From an uncultured Clostridia bacterium (lineage in GTDB: Bacteria > Bacillota > Clostridia > Christensenellales > Aristaeellaceae), in contig CAKULG010000014.1 of NCBI GenBank assembly GCA_934667105.1, forward strand, positions 12,595 through 76,594: a stretch of DNA of 64,000 nt. Direction: 5' to 3'. Below are positions 63,384-64,000 of the stretch, in pieces. The notes under the pieces were generated by a model. It was not told the origin of the DNA. It saw only the letters and a program-made list of their open reading frames with translations, and ran no database searches. Within the stretch, counting starts at the first letter, position 1. Each line of letters opens with the position of its first letter. Both the position numbers and the translations under genes were made by a program.

Positions 63384-64000
63384 ATGAAGAAGTTCCTGGT
63401 TCTGGTTTGCGCGCTGCTGATGCTGGCCCTGTGCGCCAGCACGGCGATGGCCGCCACGGGGAAGCCCGGCGACACGGTGACGGTGGACGTCACGTTCACG
63501 GCCAACGGCTCTCCCATGATTGCGAATGTTATCGTCAGCTATGACGAGTCCGTGCTGGAATGCACCGGCGCTGCCGCTTCCAACGGCTTTATGGTTTCCC
63601 CGGATTACAGCCGCCTGACGAGCATGAGCCCGTCTTCCGGCAAAATCGGCACGTTTACCTTCAAAATTAAGGAGGGCGCTGCCTCCGGCAATTACGCGGT
63701 AAGCGCACGGATCGATTTCAGCAAGGATGCGGACGACAACGATGTGCCCTCCACTGTGTCCGGCGGCACGGTGACCGTTCAGGGCGCGCCCGCTCCCTGC
63801 AAGCATGAGAAGACGGAATGGACCGAAACGAAGAAGGCTACCTGCACTGAAAAGGGCGAAAAGGTAGAAAAGTGCTCCGCTTGCGGCGCGGAAATCAAGA
63901 AGGAAGAAATTCCCGCCACGGGCCATGACAAGGGCGCCTGGAGCGAAACGAAGAAGCCCACCTGCACCGAGAAGGGCGAAAAGGCGCTGAAGTGCACCGC
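63384..64000 (+). CDS. Cohesin-domain secreted protein with Cys repeats (3' truncated by window)
   Basis: 205 codons visible with no stop. The signal peptide (KKFLVLVCALLMLALCASTAMA) is followed at about 25-133 by a cohesin-like beta sandwich: GKPGDTVTVDVTFTANG, NVIVSYDESVLECTG, GKIGTFTFKIKEGA, SGNYAVSARIDF. After GAPAP come ~35-residue units TKKATCTEKGEKVEKCSACG and EEIPATGH, the same type as residues ~605-720 of the first repeat paralogue. A cohesin binds dockerins, and four dockerin genes precede it, so it is the natural partner or scaffold. ATG after AGGAGG. The cohesin call rests on pattern and context; the domain is at the short end for the family. Confidence 0.72.
   Translation, partial: MKKFLVLVCALLMLALCASTAMAATGKPGDTVTVDVTFTANGSPMIANVIVSYDESVLECTGAAASNGFMVSPDYSRLTSMSPSSGKIGTFTFKIKEGAASGNYAVSARIDFSKDADDNDVPSTVSGGTVTVQGAPAPCKHEKTEWTETKKATCTEKGEKVEKCSACGAEIKKEEIPATGHDKGAWSETKKPTCTEKGEKALKCT

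Overview
The window looks like chromosomal DNA of a GC-rich anaerobic member of the Clostridia. The evidence is Firmicute-type ribosome binding sites, a GlgC/GlgD pair, the miaB-ymcA-mutS-mutL-miaA gene order known from Bacillus and Clostridia, formate-tetrahydrofolate ligase beside a formate channel, a SpoVB-like flippase, and cohesin and dockerin modules. I cannot name a genus from the sequence. No phage structural genes, transposases or CRISPR arrays are visible, so this is mainly core genome with one unusual secreted-protein locus at the right end.

Layout. 1-2.2 kb: the tail of an exported protein, then an ECF sigma factor with a coupled membrane anti-sigma-like protein behind its own ECF-type promoter. 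2.3-4.1 kb: an exported L,D-transpeptidase. 4.4-11 kb: a NanA/DapA-type aldolase divergent from uxaB-uxaA (hexuronate catabolism), then an FNT channel and fhs (formate/C1 metabolism). 11.1-12.2 kb: tRNA-Lys(CTT) followed by a decayed stretch holding two gene remnants. 12.3-17 kb: a SpoVB-like flippase, divergent from a cobalamin-riboswitch-controlled btuFCD transporter. 17.3-24.7 kb: one 2470-residue cyclic beta-glucan synthase-type enzyme. 25-31.3 kb: the glycogen operon glgB-glgC-glgD-glgA. 31.4-32.7 kb: luxS and a hexapeptide acetyltransferase.

32.8-49.9 kb is a long run of minus-strand genes, with short gaps or ATGA overlaps, starting from one good promoter near 49.9 kb: radical-SAM protein (TIGR03960 type), DUF2344 partner, RNase G, miaB, YmcA-like protein, mutS, mutL, miaA, a PLP lyase of the 'aluminum resistance' family, and type II topoisomerase subunits B and A. 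It mixes tRNA modification, RNA turnover, mismatch repair and DNA topology. 50-52.9 kb: an exported NodB-type deacetylase and a DUF1846 protein.

53.3-64 kb is the most unusual part. A secreted two-enzyme peptidoglycan hydrolase (Cys/His amidase-like plus GH24 lysozyme) ends in a type I dockerin. Three tandem paralogues follow. They are built almost only of about 50-residue Cys/His repeats (about 12, 13 and 8 units), and each also ends in a dockerin. The last gene, cut by the window edge, starts with a signal peptide and a cohesin-like domain, followed by a second kind of Cys repeat. Three of the four dockerin-coding segments are nearly identical in DNA. My reading, which is inference, is a cohesin-dockerin surface or secreted assembly that carries putative metal-binding repeat proteins and a wall lytic enzyme instead of plant-polysaccharide enzymes.
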